A stretch of 64,000 bases of DNA from assembly GCA_023653785.1 (NCBI GenBank), contig JAMKCH010019900.1:1-64000 (forward strand), read 5' to 3'. The stretch comes from Ophioderma brevispina. Lineage: Eukaryota; Echinodermata; Ophiuroidea; Amphilepidida; Ophiodermatidae. The notes beneath the pieces were generated by a model. The model made no database searches. It was not told where the DNA came from and was given only the letters and a program-made list of their open reading frames with translations. Position numbers and translations under genes: made by a program. Positions 1 to 12,495 of the stretch are shown piece by piece; position 1 is the stretch's first letter, and the number at the start of each line of letters is the position of its first letter.

Positions 1-199
1 TTATATTATCGGTCGCCCCCGAAGAGCAAACTGTATCTGATACCTGACACGTGACATGGTACATGACACAACGTGACACCAAACTCTTCATCTCGTACGT
101 TTATAATACAATACGGCCAAAGCCGCAGCCTCATGTATCTCTGTGGTCACAGGCGTAATCGATCAAGATGTGAGACTATACTGTGGTTCTGTACAGGAG

Positions 200-299
200 G
201 GTAGGACACGATCTGCTCGATTTGGCATTGGGGATTCCAAACGGTAATTTGTGAAACTGCTACATGCATTTACTATGCAGTCTCGGTCCCAGTGACATT
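200..299 (+). repeat. Dispersed repeat, copy 1 of 2
   Basis: About 100 bp starting GTAGGACACGATCTGCTCGA recur at 17567-17667 in the same orientation with scattered substitutions and small indels. No inverted ends or coding sense are visible. It is an interspersed repeat of unknown type. The flanking 1-199 and 300-629 are AT-rich and hold nothing I recognise. Confidence 0.7.
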
Positions 300-629
300 A
301 AAAACATCTTTCTTAAACTTTGTTCAAAAGATCTTAGTCATATCATGATTAATAAGAAAAAAAGATGAAGTTCACATCATCATGCTTATGTTAAATTACA
401 TGTGCATAACTCAAAACTCCAGAACTTCCCCTGCAAAAAGTAAATATCTATCAAAAATAATACCCTTGAACATACGCGCCATGGATACAGAGCTATGCGA
501 TCTGTAACCATGCGCACCGATACATTTAATATCAAAACATCCCTATTATAATGATTATACACCCCAAAACCATTGCACTACTGGGTCTTTGATAGGAAAA
601 TGTCAAAGAGCCAGCATTCAGATCTCATC

Positions 630-1330
630 ATGCCACGAGTATTCGATGGACAGAAGTCTCGTGCCATGGGGCAAATTGAAGCTGGCATCCCAGAATCAAG
701 TTGTAGCCAAATGTTGGGGTAAGCCCTAATACTGTATCAAAATGGAAACACAAATTCCGTGCAAATAATGGTAATAAGAAGGTGTGAGACCCAGAAGCGG
801 GTGTCCCCGGGCGACAACAGACCAGAAAGACAGGTTTACTCTCTGCTCTTCGGAATTGGAGATCGTCTTCCAGAAATTTACAGAGCACGGTTTGTGGGGC
901 AGTGTTGACACAAGTCCAATTTGAGAGCATGATACTGCTAAGAAGCAGCAATGGACAGCCATTCACCATCAGGCATGGTTAAGGTGGGTCGGCAACACGG
1001 TGGTGGAATTTAAAAATGGTGACAGAAATTATGTTGTTCAGATGAATGCAGAGTTTGTCTTCGGAAGTTGGATAGTAGAGTTAAAGTTTGGCGGAGACAG
1101 GGAGAAATTTCCCCGTCTATTGCATTGATGACGCGACAGATTGTGGGTGGAGGCAGCCCTGATAACTGGGACGACAAGACTTGTTGTTATTGAAGGCCAA
1201 CAATGTAATGTCGTTTTCGGGCGACAATATTCTAAGGCCGTTGCCATATCTTAAGTCCAATCTGGGACAATATGTAATACTCCGAGAAGATAATGCCCAT
1301 CCGTATCGTGCTAGGATCTTCAATGAGTAA
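630..1330 (+). pseudogene. Decayed Tc1/mariner-type transposase (N-terminal and middle part)
   Basis: A broken copy of a Tc1-family DNA transposase, the enzyme that cuts and pastes its own element. The opening frame reads MPRVFDGQKSRAMGQIEAG and then SPNTVSKWKHKF, the helix-turn-helix region of Tc1 proteins. A shifted frame gives a PRSGCPRATT-like GRPR hinge. Further on, frames with stops give DNILRPLPYLKSNLGQ and REDNAHPYRARIFNE, matching the second catalytic Asp block (QQDNARPH in family members). At least three frameshifts and internal stops separate these blocks. The C-terminal third with the last catalytic Glu/Asp (SPDLNPIEH-type motif) is absent, so the copy is truncated at about 1330 as well as dead. 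Antisense open frames here are artefacts. Confidence 0.75.
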
Positions 1331-1617
1331 TGAGGAATGAAAGGTTCAAAAAAATCAGTAGCCGCCATCACCACACCATCAAATTGAGCACTTCCGCTTA
1401 TAACCTAACCCTAAATCGAGTACAGGTACTGAAAATTGCACTTTCTCTTTCAGCCTACCAGTATCCAAAGGAATGTCACTCATCCATGAAGTATCAATCT
1501 TATCATTTCGGTGTCATTGTACAGAGGATAACTGAGCTTTTCATTCACACCTGAGAGGTAATAGGGTTTTTATTACACCTCTGACTATCATGAACATACT
1601 CATCGCTATCTCTCAAT

Positions 1618-1900
1618 TGGCTGTTCCTATTACGCCGACCTATTTCCCTAGGGAAATAGATTGAACTGTTTTCCCCTCCCTACAACCTCGTCCCCACGAG
1701 TCCAGAGTGCGGTTGTAATAAAACAATACTACATTGTTATATCGGGAAATAGGGGCACACATTTTCCCTTGGTACTGGCTACGGGCCTATCACCCCTCAC
1801 CTTCGGGCTTTGGGGTGATATGCCGTAGCCATTAACCCACCGCGGGCAAATAGTGTGCCCTATTTCCCTCTAACCATGTATTATTTGTATATTAAAGATT
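1618..1900 (+). repeat. Dispersed repeat, copy 1 of 2 (partner 52447-52680)
   Basis: The block from TATTTCCCTAGGGAAATAGA to the AACCATGTATTATTTGTAT stretch recurs at 52447-52680 with the same order of landmarks: a GAACTGTTT segment, TGGTACTG.CTACGGGCCTAT, and ATAGTGTGCCCT. Short inverted GGGAAATAG/CTATTTCCC words are scattered in it. The class is unknown. Bases 1331-1617 and 1901-2109 show nothing recognisable. Confidence 0.65.
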
Positions 1901-2109
1901 GCCAATTAAAGAGAAATACTGTCTGAAAAAAATTTCCAAAACTTTTTTTGAGGAGAATAAAGAACAGTTTATTTCGTTAAGGTGTGTCAATGGGTCAGGT
2001 TTACGGAAACTCCCGTTTGATGCAGCAGCTTCTTATTCTTGCGTAATGAGGCAGCAGCTAAATATGTGTTGTATGCGTTGAGCCAACAGTCGCTGTTGAT
2101 TGGTTGGGG

Positions 2110-4700
2110 TTAGATAAATCTGTGTCCACACCGTGGACAAAGTCGGCACACATTGAGAATGTGATCCTCCATTCTGTGATGGAGAACACATTGGCAGCCT
2201 GGGCGAGTGGGCGATGGCCGCAGCCCCATCGGTGCTATTGCTATTGAAGCGACCGACTTCTGTTGCGAATCCGTGTTAAGGTGACCCATTCCTTGCGTGA
2301 GAGTTTGCTGTCAGGTGGTAGTTCTGTCTTAGTGTAATCGATAGTTGATATGGGCTGGGGTATCTACCAGCAATATTCTTCCATGTCCTGTAAGATGTTG
2401 AAAGGGAACTGGGGTGAGTGTAGCAGCGGGTCGGCAAAAGTCGGTCGAGAGCGCATCTTCTGTCTACCGAGTTGGTGGGATTGTTGACAGTGTTATTGCC
2501 GGCAATAGGTGCTTGTTGTCCAGCAGGGCCTTATTAACTAGTTTGTGCGTGTGGGGTTCTCTCTGAAGTACTGCAGGTGCAATGCCTGAAACACTGGTAG
2601 AAATGCAATGGAGTAGGACGGGAGACAGCCATGCAGTATGTGGTTTTTTGTTTTTCTCAAGGTCTCGTTGAGTACTGTGTCCAGCTTTCTGTGTGAGATC
2701 TGTTGCACCATGCTGGGTCGGCATATTCAGCCGTGCCTGTAGACCAGACCAATGCATGATCGTAGGGTTGCTGGGCTGGCACCCCATGAAGATCCAGCAA
2801 GTCGGCACAGGAGGGTATGCCGAGATACATTGGCGCTGACGGACTCGAGGTGATGATGCCGGGAAGGTAAGCTGTCGTCAACTTCACTCCAAGTAGGTTG
2901 GTGTAGGATGTATGGCAGAGGCGAGGCGATCCCATTGAGCTTGATTGAAGCTGCGATTAGCCTCTTGGCTGTTCGTTGAAGTGGAAGGCACGAGAGTAGC
3001 GGTGGTCTGGCTTCGCTCAGCTTAGTCTTCAGTTCTTGAGATATGCTGCAAGTCGGGCATGTTCGTAAGTGTGCTTTCTACTTCTGTCCAGTTGCGGTCG
3101 AGTGGAGGAGGGCAAGATCGTCGGCGTAGACCATATTGTCTGATGTTGTCTTGATTGTATATCACTGATATACCAAGTTGAACAGCATAGGAGCCATGTA
3201 CAGATCATTGTGGTACTCCGTTCCTCGACGACGCAGGCCGACTACTATGCCCATTCATTGGTATACGGTTGCAAGCAGTTAAATATGAAGGTGACCCTTT
3301 GCACGGATCCAGGATGTGGTCTGAGAAAGTTTACGTGTAGGCCTGGTGCCATACGGTGTTGTATGCTGCAGTACGGTCCACCAAGCTGACGCCTGCCTTA
3401 CGACGCTTTCAAAGCTTTCCTCAATATCATTGTGAGTTTATCACAATTGAAGGACAGTGCTCGGCCACGGCGAAAATCCTGCTTGTTCTTCAGGCAGATG
3501 GGGATCGAAACGACGGGCTCCAAGCCGGCCAGGATTCATCCTTCAAGGGAGTTTGAACGAGGCACACAGTAGTGATATTGGGCAGGAGTTCTTAGGGTTG
3601 TCAAACAGGCTTGTTTGGTTTAGGGGAGCTGACGCTGACAGTAGCCCTTCTCCTCCCAGTTGTAGGGTAAGGATCGGTTGGTAAGGCAACATTTGTAGAA
3701 CTCCTGGAAGCAAATCTAGACATCGTGGGCCGCATTGCCTCAGGAACTCTGCTGGTATATTAACAGGGGACCGGGGCCTTTTCCGCTCTTTTTTTCGTTG
3801 CTTATAGCAGGTAGCTCATCTATAGTGCGAGGAGTTAAAGTGAACCCTCCACGCCGGAGCTCGTATGAGTTTTGTGATTTTTTTTGACAGAGCGAGTGTG
3901 ATCCCTTTCAATTTTCTTGCAAACGACCATTTGCAGGATTGCTCGCAAGTGATTGGCAGTCACTGGACATTTCGATGGTTTGGAAATTCTGCCGGTGAGG
4001 GCCGCGGTTAATATTCTCTTCCAGGCCATCCTGCTGGAGTGGGTGACGTCGATTCCTTGGGAGGACCGTCTCCTCCAGCTCTCACCTTTCAAGCATTTGT
4101 CAGATCTGAAATCTTGGATATCGCTTCTTCCCGGGGTTCAGAATTCAGGAATCATTGTAAAGCGTGTCCCATTCCCCATCCCAAGATGGGATATAACTGC
4201 GACGTGCAGCCACGTGGGTGGTCTTCTTTTTTGCTATATTAATAAAGAGTCGACACAGTGCGTGTAAAGAATTGTTTTCCAGGTTGGAGGTGTTAAGTGT
4301 CGGGAGGTTGCACCAGGTTCTTGAACTGGTCCCATCTGCCTTGCGAAGTTCCACCTTTTCACTGACTTTGTTGGTACAGGCTTAGAAAGGTTCTCCTGAG
4401 CGATCAGTGCAGGGTCTGTGTTTTGGACTCTTCGGAAACGGGTCGAGAACAGTACGGTGAATGAGATGGGTCCATTTTTTCAAAAGCAAGGTCAGGGTTT
4501 GTAGACTATTCCACCTTCCAGAGTTGAAAGTGCTGGTTGCTTGGGTCGTGTAGAAGTTGTACCCAGATTTTGAGGCCCAGTGCAGCTGAATGTAGCTGTA
4601 TCCAGCACTGTAGGTACCATCATCCCCTTGCAACTCGTAGCTTCGTCCGATAAATCATAGATCCGAAGGACGAACGCATCTGTGTCATCACTAATTATAC
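2110..4700 (-). pseudogene. Non-LTR retrotransposon relic (jockey-like endonuclease/reverse transcriptase)
   Basis: Read on the minus strand, frames with many shifts keep the order of a jockey-type ORF2. An endonuclease tail (FPKSPKHRPCTD) lies at about 4440. A pre-RT segment (SSQGIDVTHSSRMAWKRI) is at about 4060-3990, and GKGPG...NIPAEFLRQCGPRCLDLL is at about 3790-3710. RT motif A (LVDRTAAYNTVWHQ) is near 3390-3350, and the catalytic YADD box (DNMVYADDLALLHS) is near 3150-3105. A thumb region with SWGASPATLRSCALVY lies near 2780-2730. The C-terminal Cys motif reads CQCVLHHRMEDHILNVCRL at about 2200-2150. The reading frame changes repeatedly, so it cannot be active. The strand and order are secure. 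The clade (jockey versus a neighbouring one) rests on recall of related proteins and is less certain. Confidence 0.8.
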
Positions 4701-5089
4701 GGATCATGTCTGACAGATGTTGCCTCAAGACCATAGGGATCATGTTGACGTCTGCCTCGTCCACGACCAAACACCACACACACAGGACACCAGACTTGTA
4801 TGTGTGTTCGATAGGGGACACAGATCCGCACCTACTGGTTCAGGCTGTTTATGTTTTTTTCCATGTTCCCTATCAGGGGTTTCTGGGGCCAGAACAACAA
4901 CCAAATTGTGTGTTTCGGCCCACCGCAAAAACGGGGTCAGGCCCATTTTAGCACTTTTAGACATAGTGCTACCCCCTGGTATAGGTCCTAAGATAGGGGA
5001 CGTCACCCCAGTCGTCAAATGTCCGTGATCGGAGGTTTTAGGCTAGAAAATGTCCCCGATCGTAGGTGTTTACAAAGGTTCACAACACA

Positions 5090-5480
5090 ACACACGCAAC
5101 ACATTTGCTCCTGTGATTACAGGCTCTCATAGGCAACTGACTGGTGATGTAGGACTGACTCGAGTCTATGGAACTTCCTCCATCCTTCCAAATTCTTCCG
5201 TGATCCTTGGCAGAGATACCTTGGCATCGTGCCGATCGTAAACCACAACAACCTTGGATGAATGCAGTCACAGCTGAAGGATTGCCACCATATGGCCACA
5301 AAGTAGAACTAGCATGAAACAGCTCCACGATGACAGTGTCAACAGCTTCAGTGTTACGATCTTATTTACGTTGAGACGTTCGCGGTCGGCCAAATTTGCT
5401 TTGCTTTGTTGACTATGCAGAAACAAATATGCCTCATTGATGAATGATGAAGGTACTAAACACAGTTCGCAATTAAACAA
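5090..5480 (-). pseudogene. Possible mariner-like (DDE) transposase fragment
   Basis: A minus-strand frame contains SFINEAYLFLHSQQSKANLA followed by DRERLNVNKIVTL, which resembles the FSDEAHFxLxGxVNKQNxRxWA block around the first catalytic Asp of mariner-like transposases. Here Asn (FINEA) stands where Asp would be. Downstream frames are broken and I could not place the other catalytic residues. The nearby tandem block ending in ACAGGGTGTCCCACA (6259-6515) resembles mariner-type element ends and would lie on the 5' side of this frame. The assignment is tentative. Bases 4701-5089 and 5481-6258 show nothing else. Confidence 0.3.
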
Positions 5481-6258
5481 AGAAGTTCAAGATCAGCCGG
5501 TCGCTGCTGACCGTGGTAATTTTCCCGTATATTCACGGCTTCCCGTACTTTTCTTCTCGCAAGTAATGTTCATTACCCATTACAAGGGCCGTCAAATACG
5601 TTATTTTTGCAGTGCACGTCCTCCTCACAGAATGAATTGAATTGGTGAAAGTTTTCATGATTGAACGACTAAAAATTCACGCTATATTAATATTTATAGA
5701 ATCGTCATTGAAAAGTACTTTCAGTATCTATCTTCGCTACTGACCACTGACCACTGTGCATTAATTATGCGTCGAATTCTTTTGGAAACAACCGGAGGGG
5801 ACGTATACGTTTTGCAATGTCTTTGTTTCGGCAAAGTTACAGGTGCCTATGAATGGTGGGTTTTGTAAAATTTTCAATTTAATTAATATTCAAGATAATT
5901 TTTTTTTTTTATTGTATTTTAATCATAGCAAAACTTACACTTCCCGCAGGTACGAATATCATCCACTAGCCTTTCGTATAACCGTCGTTTCCAATATTAT
6001 TCGTAGCAGAACTCTAGAAAAAAGGTATTTTCAGAGTCATCATGAGCATTGTTAAATCCATAGCGATACGTACAAATTCCTGCAGAAAAATAAGGGAAAA
6101 TCAACCGACAAATTCTGAAAATACATGTCCGTAAAGCATGTCTTGCTGGCAAAAAATAATAGCAAATGCTAATTAAAAAGAATACTGGATAAATAGCACA
6201 ACGTTTCACATGGGCCCGATTTCTCGATTCGGTCATCATTAATAAACAAATCGCTACC

Positions 6259-6515
6259 GTTGAGGTTTGGCCATAAAATTTGGTACTATGGGGTTTTTTT
6301 GTGATGCTGAATCCGAATCTGACTTTATTATGCTGGCAGATTAACCGTTTAATCCATACAGGGTGTCCCACAAAAAAAACCTCTCGATCCGGTCAAACCG
6401 TTGAGAGTTTGGTAATATTTGGTACTAGGTTTTTTGTGATCTGAATCCAACTGGCTGCTATATGCTGTCAGATTAACCGTTTTTAAATCTATACATGGGT
6501 GTCCAAAAAAACTAA
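6259..6515 (+). repeat. Two-copy tandem repeat with GGGTGTCC(A/C) ends
   Basis: About 115 bp are repeated twice (6259-6375 and 6400-6515). Each copy carries TTTGGTACTA, a TTTTTTGTGAT.CTGAATCC stretch, a CAGATTAACCGTTT stretch, and then GGGTGTCC followed by an A run. The terminal motif is like the ends of mariner-type elements, so these may be stacked element termini. Bases 6516-7310 are AT-rich and hold nothing I can name. Confidence 0.55.
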
Positions 6516-7310
6516 ACCTCCCCAACCAAGCGCCAAGCGGAGCGTCCCTCATTTTGATACCTTAATTTTACATAATGAAAATATTTTAAAAACATTTAAA
6601 ACTGCAGTTCATTAGCTTTTAAAACCGAAAACAGCTTTCAGATCGGGTGTAAAAATGGTTGAACTAAGCCGTTTTTTTAAAGACAATTACGATAGAGATT
6701 CTATCGGGCAATACTTGCAGATTGGTAAGGACAACCAGACGCGCAAAACAAAATCATAACAGTTTATAAATAAACATTCTCTTGATAAATATTTGATACT
6801 TTAAATCAAATATCAAAATACTCTAGATAATGATAATCTAGGTCATAAATAATAATAGATTGATTTGATTAAATTGAACCATATCTGAGTGTGCGGCATC
6901 ACTTGCACCTAATAACCGAATGTGTAATGCAAAAAAAATTCAAATTATGTGTAAAACTCTATTTAAAAATCGGGTAATTTTAACCAATCGACATCTGATA
7001 CTGGACGGAAGATTAAAACGCTTTCTTGCTGCTCTTGAAAAATGAAAGTCCATATGTCTCAAGAAAGAATGAATGGGAGACTGAAGTTCTGTTCAACTGT
7101 TTTAACATTCTCTTCCTCCTACATTACCACCTCCAAATGAATGCCATGTACAAAAAGTGCCACAAACTGGATTTTCCTATCTGCGGAAATGGTTGATATT
7201 TCCGGATTGGAAAATGCTATCGCGATTGTGAAACAAAAAAAAAATGATTTTCAAAATTTTTAAAGTAATATTAGCACTTTTTTTTAAGACACCCGTATTG
7301 AAAAATATGT

Positions 7311-7428
7311 GATAAAAATAATAAATATTAATTACCAATAAGCCTTATGGGCAGCATGTATGGGAAAATATGATAAAAATAATAATATTAATTATAATAA
7401 GCCTTATGGGCAGCATTGCATAGGCCCT
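7311..7428 (+). repeat. Short tandem duplication (~58-bp unit x2)
   Basis: GATAAAAATAATAAATATTA and the following AAGCCTTATGGGCAGCAT are repeated almost exactly after about 58 bp. This is a simple local duplication in AT-rich sequence. From 7429 to 8970 I see no gene, only AT-rich sequence with short homopolymers. Confidence 0.8.
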
Positions 7429-8970
7429 ATATGTGACCACCACAGCGCCACAAGCAAGCATTTTCTTCAGAGGGGCGTTAGAAAGAAAAACGACCCTCTA
7501 GACCCGGGGGCGGCTGGATGGCAGAGCCAAATCTTTGTGTATAAGTCACCTACATATAGGCTGAAACTTTAGTGGTTGGTTAGAAGGTGGGCCAAATTAT
7601 AGGCAAAAAAAGTTACAGTCATTTTTTATAACCGAAGTGCGAAAAAAGTGATCAAATTCAGAATATGACTATATTTCACTTCCAATGCCAAGAAAAAGAT
7701 ACTGAAAATAGGTTCAGAGACATGTTGGTATGGATTAAAAAGGACAGTATAAGTATATAAAAAGACAAGAGTTCCAGAGGTCATCTATAGGCCTGTGTGT
7801 GATTGATAACACCACTTGAAATCTGCCAATTTTTTTACGCATTTTTTTGAAACAAGTACCTGAAAATAATTTTTCCTTTATGTGTTTCCCGTGACTCAGG
7901 TATGTGTTTGGGGTAACTCGGGTTTCCATAGAGTCAAACAATTTTCAGATTTACTAATGGCTGGAGGTTTACTGGGGATTGGAGGAAACATAAAAAATTT
8001 ACAACTTTTGAAAAGTCATTTTTTGAATTATTGACCCCCCCTGGCCCACGTGCGTTTGGAAGTAAGACCCGAATTGACAAGTCCACCCCCATGGTAGAGC
8101 AGATGCGCTTTATTTTAAAATAGATTATCACGGTCAATGGTGCTTACATAAACAAAAATATAAGTGGCCTTGTTTTAATATTTATCGGCGACAGCATCAA
8201 ATTTGTACTACGCAGCGTTTGGAACTAATCACGGCTCTCAAATACCATGACGTAAATCACAACAATCCGTTTCAGTTTTATTATGAACATGTTTTAGATA
8301 TATCGGTTGAGGAAACTTACAGTTGTAGGTTTTCAGGGCCCACTGAAAGCACCGGCTTTGATGGGATGAGAAGCGGTACATTAATGAAACCCTGAGATAA
8401 ATAACGAATTGTAAACTTGAAGTTACTTACAAGTTAAACAGGGCACAAATAATAACAGTGTTGTGTGAGTATTGACAGTTGTATCTTTAAAAAGGCAATA
8501 TCTGCCAAATTTGCTATTTCAAACGCCAAAAACACACTTATGACAGAGGGAACCACCAAAAATATGATCTAACAATGAAAAAAAAAAAATACTACGCGCA
8601 TAGAGTTCCAGAATAACAAAAGTGCCAGGTTTTAGATTAGCAGCTCCCTCTGAGGGGTTTAACATACACGCCCCAGACAAAAGGGAATGTGCTGAAGGTG
8701 CAAGCAAGTGAATGGACAGTTTCTAAACATCGCTTGAAGACAGACATCCTACCCAAATATCAGAATAGATCTGACTGTACCTCTTATCTCTACAATTGTG
8801 ACACAGAGGAGAGCACACGTCGTTGGGCATTGCCTTCTAGTGGTTGATCCAGACCATCTAAATTAGGCCTTATTGGTACAACCTTGGAGGGGGGGGGGAG
8901 TCATTTATACCAGGGCTACATCATTACATGACATCACGAAAAGGCATGATGGCCATTCTCAATTGGTAGC

Positions 8971-10953
8971 TTAAGCGAGATAGGGGGTCGCAACACAAAG
9001 AGTATACAGGGGGTCAAAATTCAAAAGTGGTATAGTACATTTCTGAAGAGCGATCTTTGTGCTGGGATGGGCAGGGATGAGGATCAAAGTTAAAGATGTA
9101 ATGTTTCCGGTATATAATTGCCAGGTGTCCAAAGATATCACTTGTCCAACCTTAGGTCATTTATTAATAACTGAAACAGTCTAGGTATAATCTCCTGTCA
9201 GTAATGGTAGGCTGCCCTGTGCAAACTATTACAACCGACCCAATCTGGAATACTTTTGAATAAGAAGCAGCATTTGAATGTTCATTTTTTAAAGGGTCGG
9301 GATCGATCATTTGCGTATTAGTTGAAATGAAAAGGCTTAAGTCGTGAGACCTGGGAAATCGGCAAGTGAATGGAATCACAAAGTATAATCTTTGAAAATC
9401 AATGGAGTTGGCTAGTTACCGTCATGCAGGGTCAACAATTTATTTTTTATTACTTTTCCTTTCATGAAGATCAGCAGTGAGGGGAGTAAATGTAATCAGG
9501 GACTGTCTGATGTAACATGGAGTTACTGTCAGCGTACAATGGTAGAGTTAAAAATTATTTTTGTGGTGGCCTTTTTTCAGTCCAAAAATTCTATCGATAT
9601 TATCCTTGGTAAGTAGCCTCTCTCCATGCTAGTGGAACGGCTTGGTCACATGGTTGGCAGATCGGTTCGTGGGAAAAATACACTATACAATGTGTGTTGT
9701 AATGCATACCAAAACGTTCGTATGATCACAGAATATTAAAAAAAATGTATCGTTTGTGCAATCTTTGACTTTTTTTACCCTATGGAGTTATAAGCTGAAA
9801 ACCATTATATAGTAAAAGGTTAAATTTAGCTTTTAATATTTGATAGGGGTTCAAATATTAAAAAATACATCCCGGTCCTTCGGACCCGCTTGTGTCGCCT
9901 GCCGTCGCGTTAGTGAATGATAGGCATAACATGACATTTTGGACCTTGGATATGTGACCGTGGACCTCAAATAATGGAGGTTTGCATGTATGCTCCATAA
10001 ACCAAGTTTGGTACAATTGAACATTCAACTTTTCAGCCTATCTTACAACTTGACCTCAATGACCTTTGATCTTGGTATGTGCCTTTGACCTCATCAAAAA
10101 TGAGGAAATCCCCTGTTGCACCTCTGATTCAAGTTGGTTTCCAATTGAACTTCATTTTAATGAGGTCAATTTTACAATTCAGCCTATCTTAAACTTGACC
10201 TCACATGCCCTTTAAATTGGTCTGTGGAACTTTGGGGCCTCATCAACAAATGGGGGATGCATGTGATGCACCTGTGACCCAAGTTTGGGAATAACTCCAG
10301 CAAAGTATGAGGATATTACGGCAAATGTAACCCTTTTTCACCCCAAAAGCAACAGACATCACATACAACCAACAGGACATCAACAACCAGACATCAACAG
10401 TGACAAAGTGATCCCTATGGGTTTCATGACTTAGGGAAGGCAAAAAGCAAAAAACGCTTCAATTTCAGTGGAAATGGGTATCATATTATTTGTATGTATC
10501 AAAAAGTAAAATAAGGTATTAGTTTGGAACAATGTACAATGTATAGATTACCAAGTTATAACCAAACAATAACCCCAGCCCCTATAGCGGGTATAGGGGT
10601 AGTACTATAAGGGGTAACTTGTAAAATCACAATGCAGATGGTCTCCCAAACTATTCCTTATTTTTAATTGTGATAACATTACAAACAATATGCGCACCAT
10701 TTCCACTGAAATGAAGCGTTTTTTTTAGTATTTGAACCCTGTCAGAAGCAAAATTGACTTGGGCCTACAATACACGTTTTTTTTCAGCTTTATTATAACT
10801 CCGTAGGGGTAAGTCAGGGAGATAGCACCAAACTATCATGTTTTAATCCTTGTGATCATAGGAACATTTGGTATGCAATTCAACAACCTTGGAACACTAT
10901 TCAATTTTGACCCCCCTGTACTAATCTTTTGCGAACCCCCCTATCTCCCTTAA
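8971..10953. mobile_element. TIR element of ~2 kb with TTAA ends
   Basis: The left end TTAAGCGAGATAGGGGGTCG is matched in inverted form by the right end (10918-10953, ...CCCCCTATCTCCCTTAA). The similarity continues inward about 60 bp (a CAGGGGGTCAAAATT block against its complement). Both ends carry TTAA, which suggests a TTAA target duplication of the piggyBac/Kolobok type. No transposase frame is visible inside, so it is non-autonomous or decayed. It contains the TGACCT-rich repeats at 9938-10290. Its right TTAA is also the left TTAA of the next element. Confidence 0.65.
9938..10290 (+). repeat. Imperfect ~100-145-bp tandem units rich in TGACCT/AGGTCA
   Basis: Three degenerate units share TTGACCTCA, TGACCTTTGAT, a TTCAGCCTATCTTA block (10033-10046, 10182-10195) and CAAGTTTGG. 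They hold many TGACCT hexamers. In sequence this is the nuclear-receptor half-site AGGTCA, but here it appears to be a property of the repeat. I see no evidence of regulatory use. Confidence 0.6.
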
Positions 10954-11530
10954 AGCGACATAATGGAAAAAAAAAAATATTCAGACATAATGAAAAGGAC
11001 CTACTGAAATCCAATCACTTCCACAAGTTTGAAAACAATTGGATGTTTACATTCTTAAAACAGTAAAAACAGTAAAGTTCCAGGGGGGAGGTGCAGGTTT
11101 GTGCTTTCTGGAAAAAAAAGATGCATGACATACGCCAGCAGTTACCACATTGAAAATCAGCTGTGCCAATCAGCTCAACAGACCATTGCTTATTGTATAT
11201 GTGCATCCCAATTCCCGGCTGATCCATCTTTCACTTGCCAGATCAATATCTTACTAAAGCCTAAAGTACAATCCGGAACCTGGTCTGTAATTCCTTTTGA
11301 CTTGTTCACAAACATTCTAGATAACTGTAAAATTCTTCAGGGTGTGAACACGATTGGCTTTCTGTTCCAGAAATTTCCACGAACTGCCACCTTCCCCTCT
11401 GGAACTCGTCCTGTTATTTACTGTTTTTCAGAATTGTACACATCCAAATTGTTTTCAAATTGTGGAGATGTCATTAAGGGTCCTTGTTTCATATGTTCCT
11501 GAATATTTTAATGCCATTATGTGCCTTTAA
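10950..11530. mobile_element. TTAA-ended TIR element with ~200-bp inverted arms (family A, copy 1)
   Basis: The left end TTAAAGCGACATAATGG is matched by the inverted right end CCATTATGTGCCTTTAA. Internal inverted blocks include CAAGTTTGAAAACAATTGGA against CCAAATTGTTTTCAAATTG, and CAGTAAAGTTCCAGGGGGGA against CCCCTCTGGAACTC...TTACTG. A second copy lies at 28481-29062. The 133-codon plus-strand frame inside has no recognisable protein and is best explained as an open stretch of the element. Confidence 0.75.
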
Positions 11531-11706
11531 GTCACCCCCTTCAGAATGCACGTCGGAGATTTCTGGCCCGCAATCATGCTCCGACCATGACCAGTCTATT
11601 ATCTCTAAGGCCAGCTATGTCCATATTTTTTCTGCTCTACTCAATCCCCCACTCTGATGTGTTTTATCCAATCCCACTCTAAATACCAATAAAATCCTAA
11701 ACTAAA

Positions 11707-11786
11707 TTTTGTTCTGGAGTGGATTCGAACCCACGACCTTTAAGATAACAAGACGAACGCCCCAGACCACGCCACCAATCCGTAGC
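11707..11786 (-). repeat. tRNA-like sequence (SINE head or tRNA pseudogene)
   Basis: The minus strand reads GGATTGGTGGCGTGGTCTGG then, after an anticodon-like stretch, GTCGTGGGTTCGAATCCACT. The Pol III A box (TGGCGTGGTCTGG) and B box (GGGTTCGAATCC) are both present. The acceptor ends do not pair fully, so a functional tRNA is unlikely. Bases 11531-11706 and 11787-12495 hold no other feature. Open frames on both strands at 11854-12202 match nothing I know. Confidence 0.55.
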
Positions 11787-12495
11787 CTGCAAGAATCCGT
11801 TCTTTCTTTTGTAATCTTCCAAATAAAAACATTAACTGAATCAAGCGCAACACCTATAATGAGAGCGCCCCTATGAGCCATTTTGAAAATATGGCTCCTG
11901 GAGCACTATTTCGGGCCAAAATCTCTAAGAATCCTTCAGAATGGCCCTCATATACTTTTCGTGTATGTCCAGTAGAGGTAGCCCGGTATAAATGCCCTCT
12001 TTTGCCCCCACCCCCCCAGGTGGTACCGTCCAACATGGCTGGCTCACCCACTTTCGAATCCAAAAAGCATACTTCTTTGCGACTCCCATGTCTTAGTAGA
12101 GTTAGCAGGTCCCAACATACCCTTATTATGCGTTTTAGAATTTCTTTGTTGTCTTTGGGTCCCGAAGGCACACTCGCCCCCCTTCATTTAAACAAGTTTT
12201 AGGAGTGCGATAAAAATAATGCTATTTTTAATTCAACCTTATAATTCACAATCATACTCACATGTTATCTTGTTGATGCTCTCATCAAACCCCAACCATT
12301 TGCTAGAAGGTAATTCGCAAAGAATTAAAACTGGAATTACGTTAATGCTATTTCTAACTCATTTCAAGGCAACTAGTAAATTCATGACGTACGATAAAAT
12401 ATACTTTTTTATGAACACGGTATTGTAACACTTAGTAATAAATATCGAAGCGTATATAAAACGTATGAAAGAACTCATGCGTTCTATAACACTAC

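Noticed and set aside
11707..11786. Functional tRNA gene
   Set aside because: A and B boxes are present but the acceptor stem does not pair. The same kind of head recurs in SINE-like contexts across the window.
11854..12202. Overlapping 105- and 109-codon frames on opposite strands
   Set aside because: Both are open over the same bases without recognised domains or splice support. This is better explained as chance in a GC-richer repeat-like patch.
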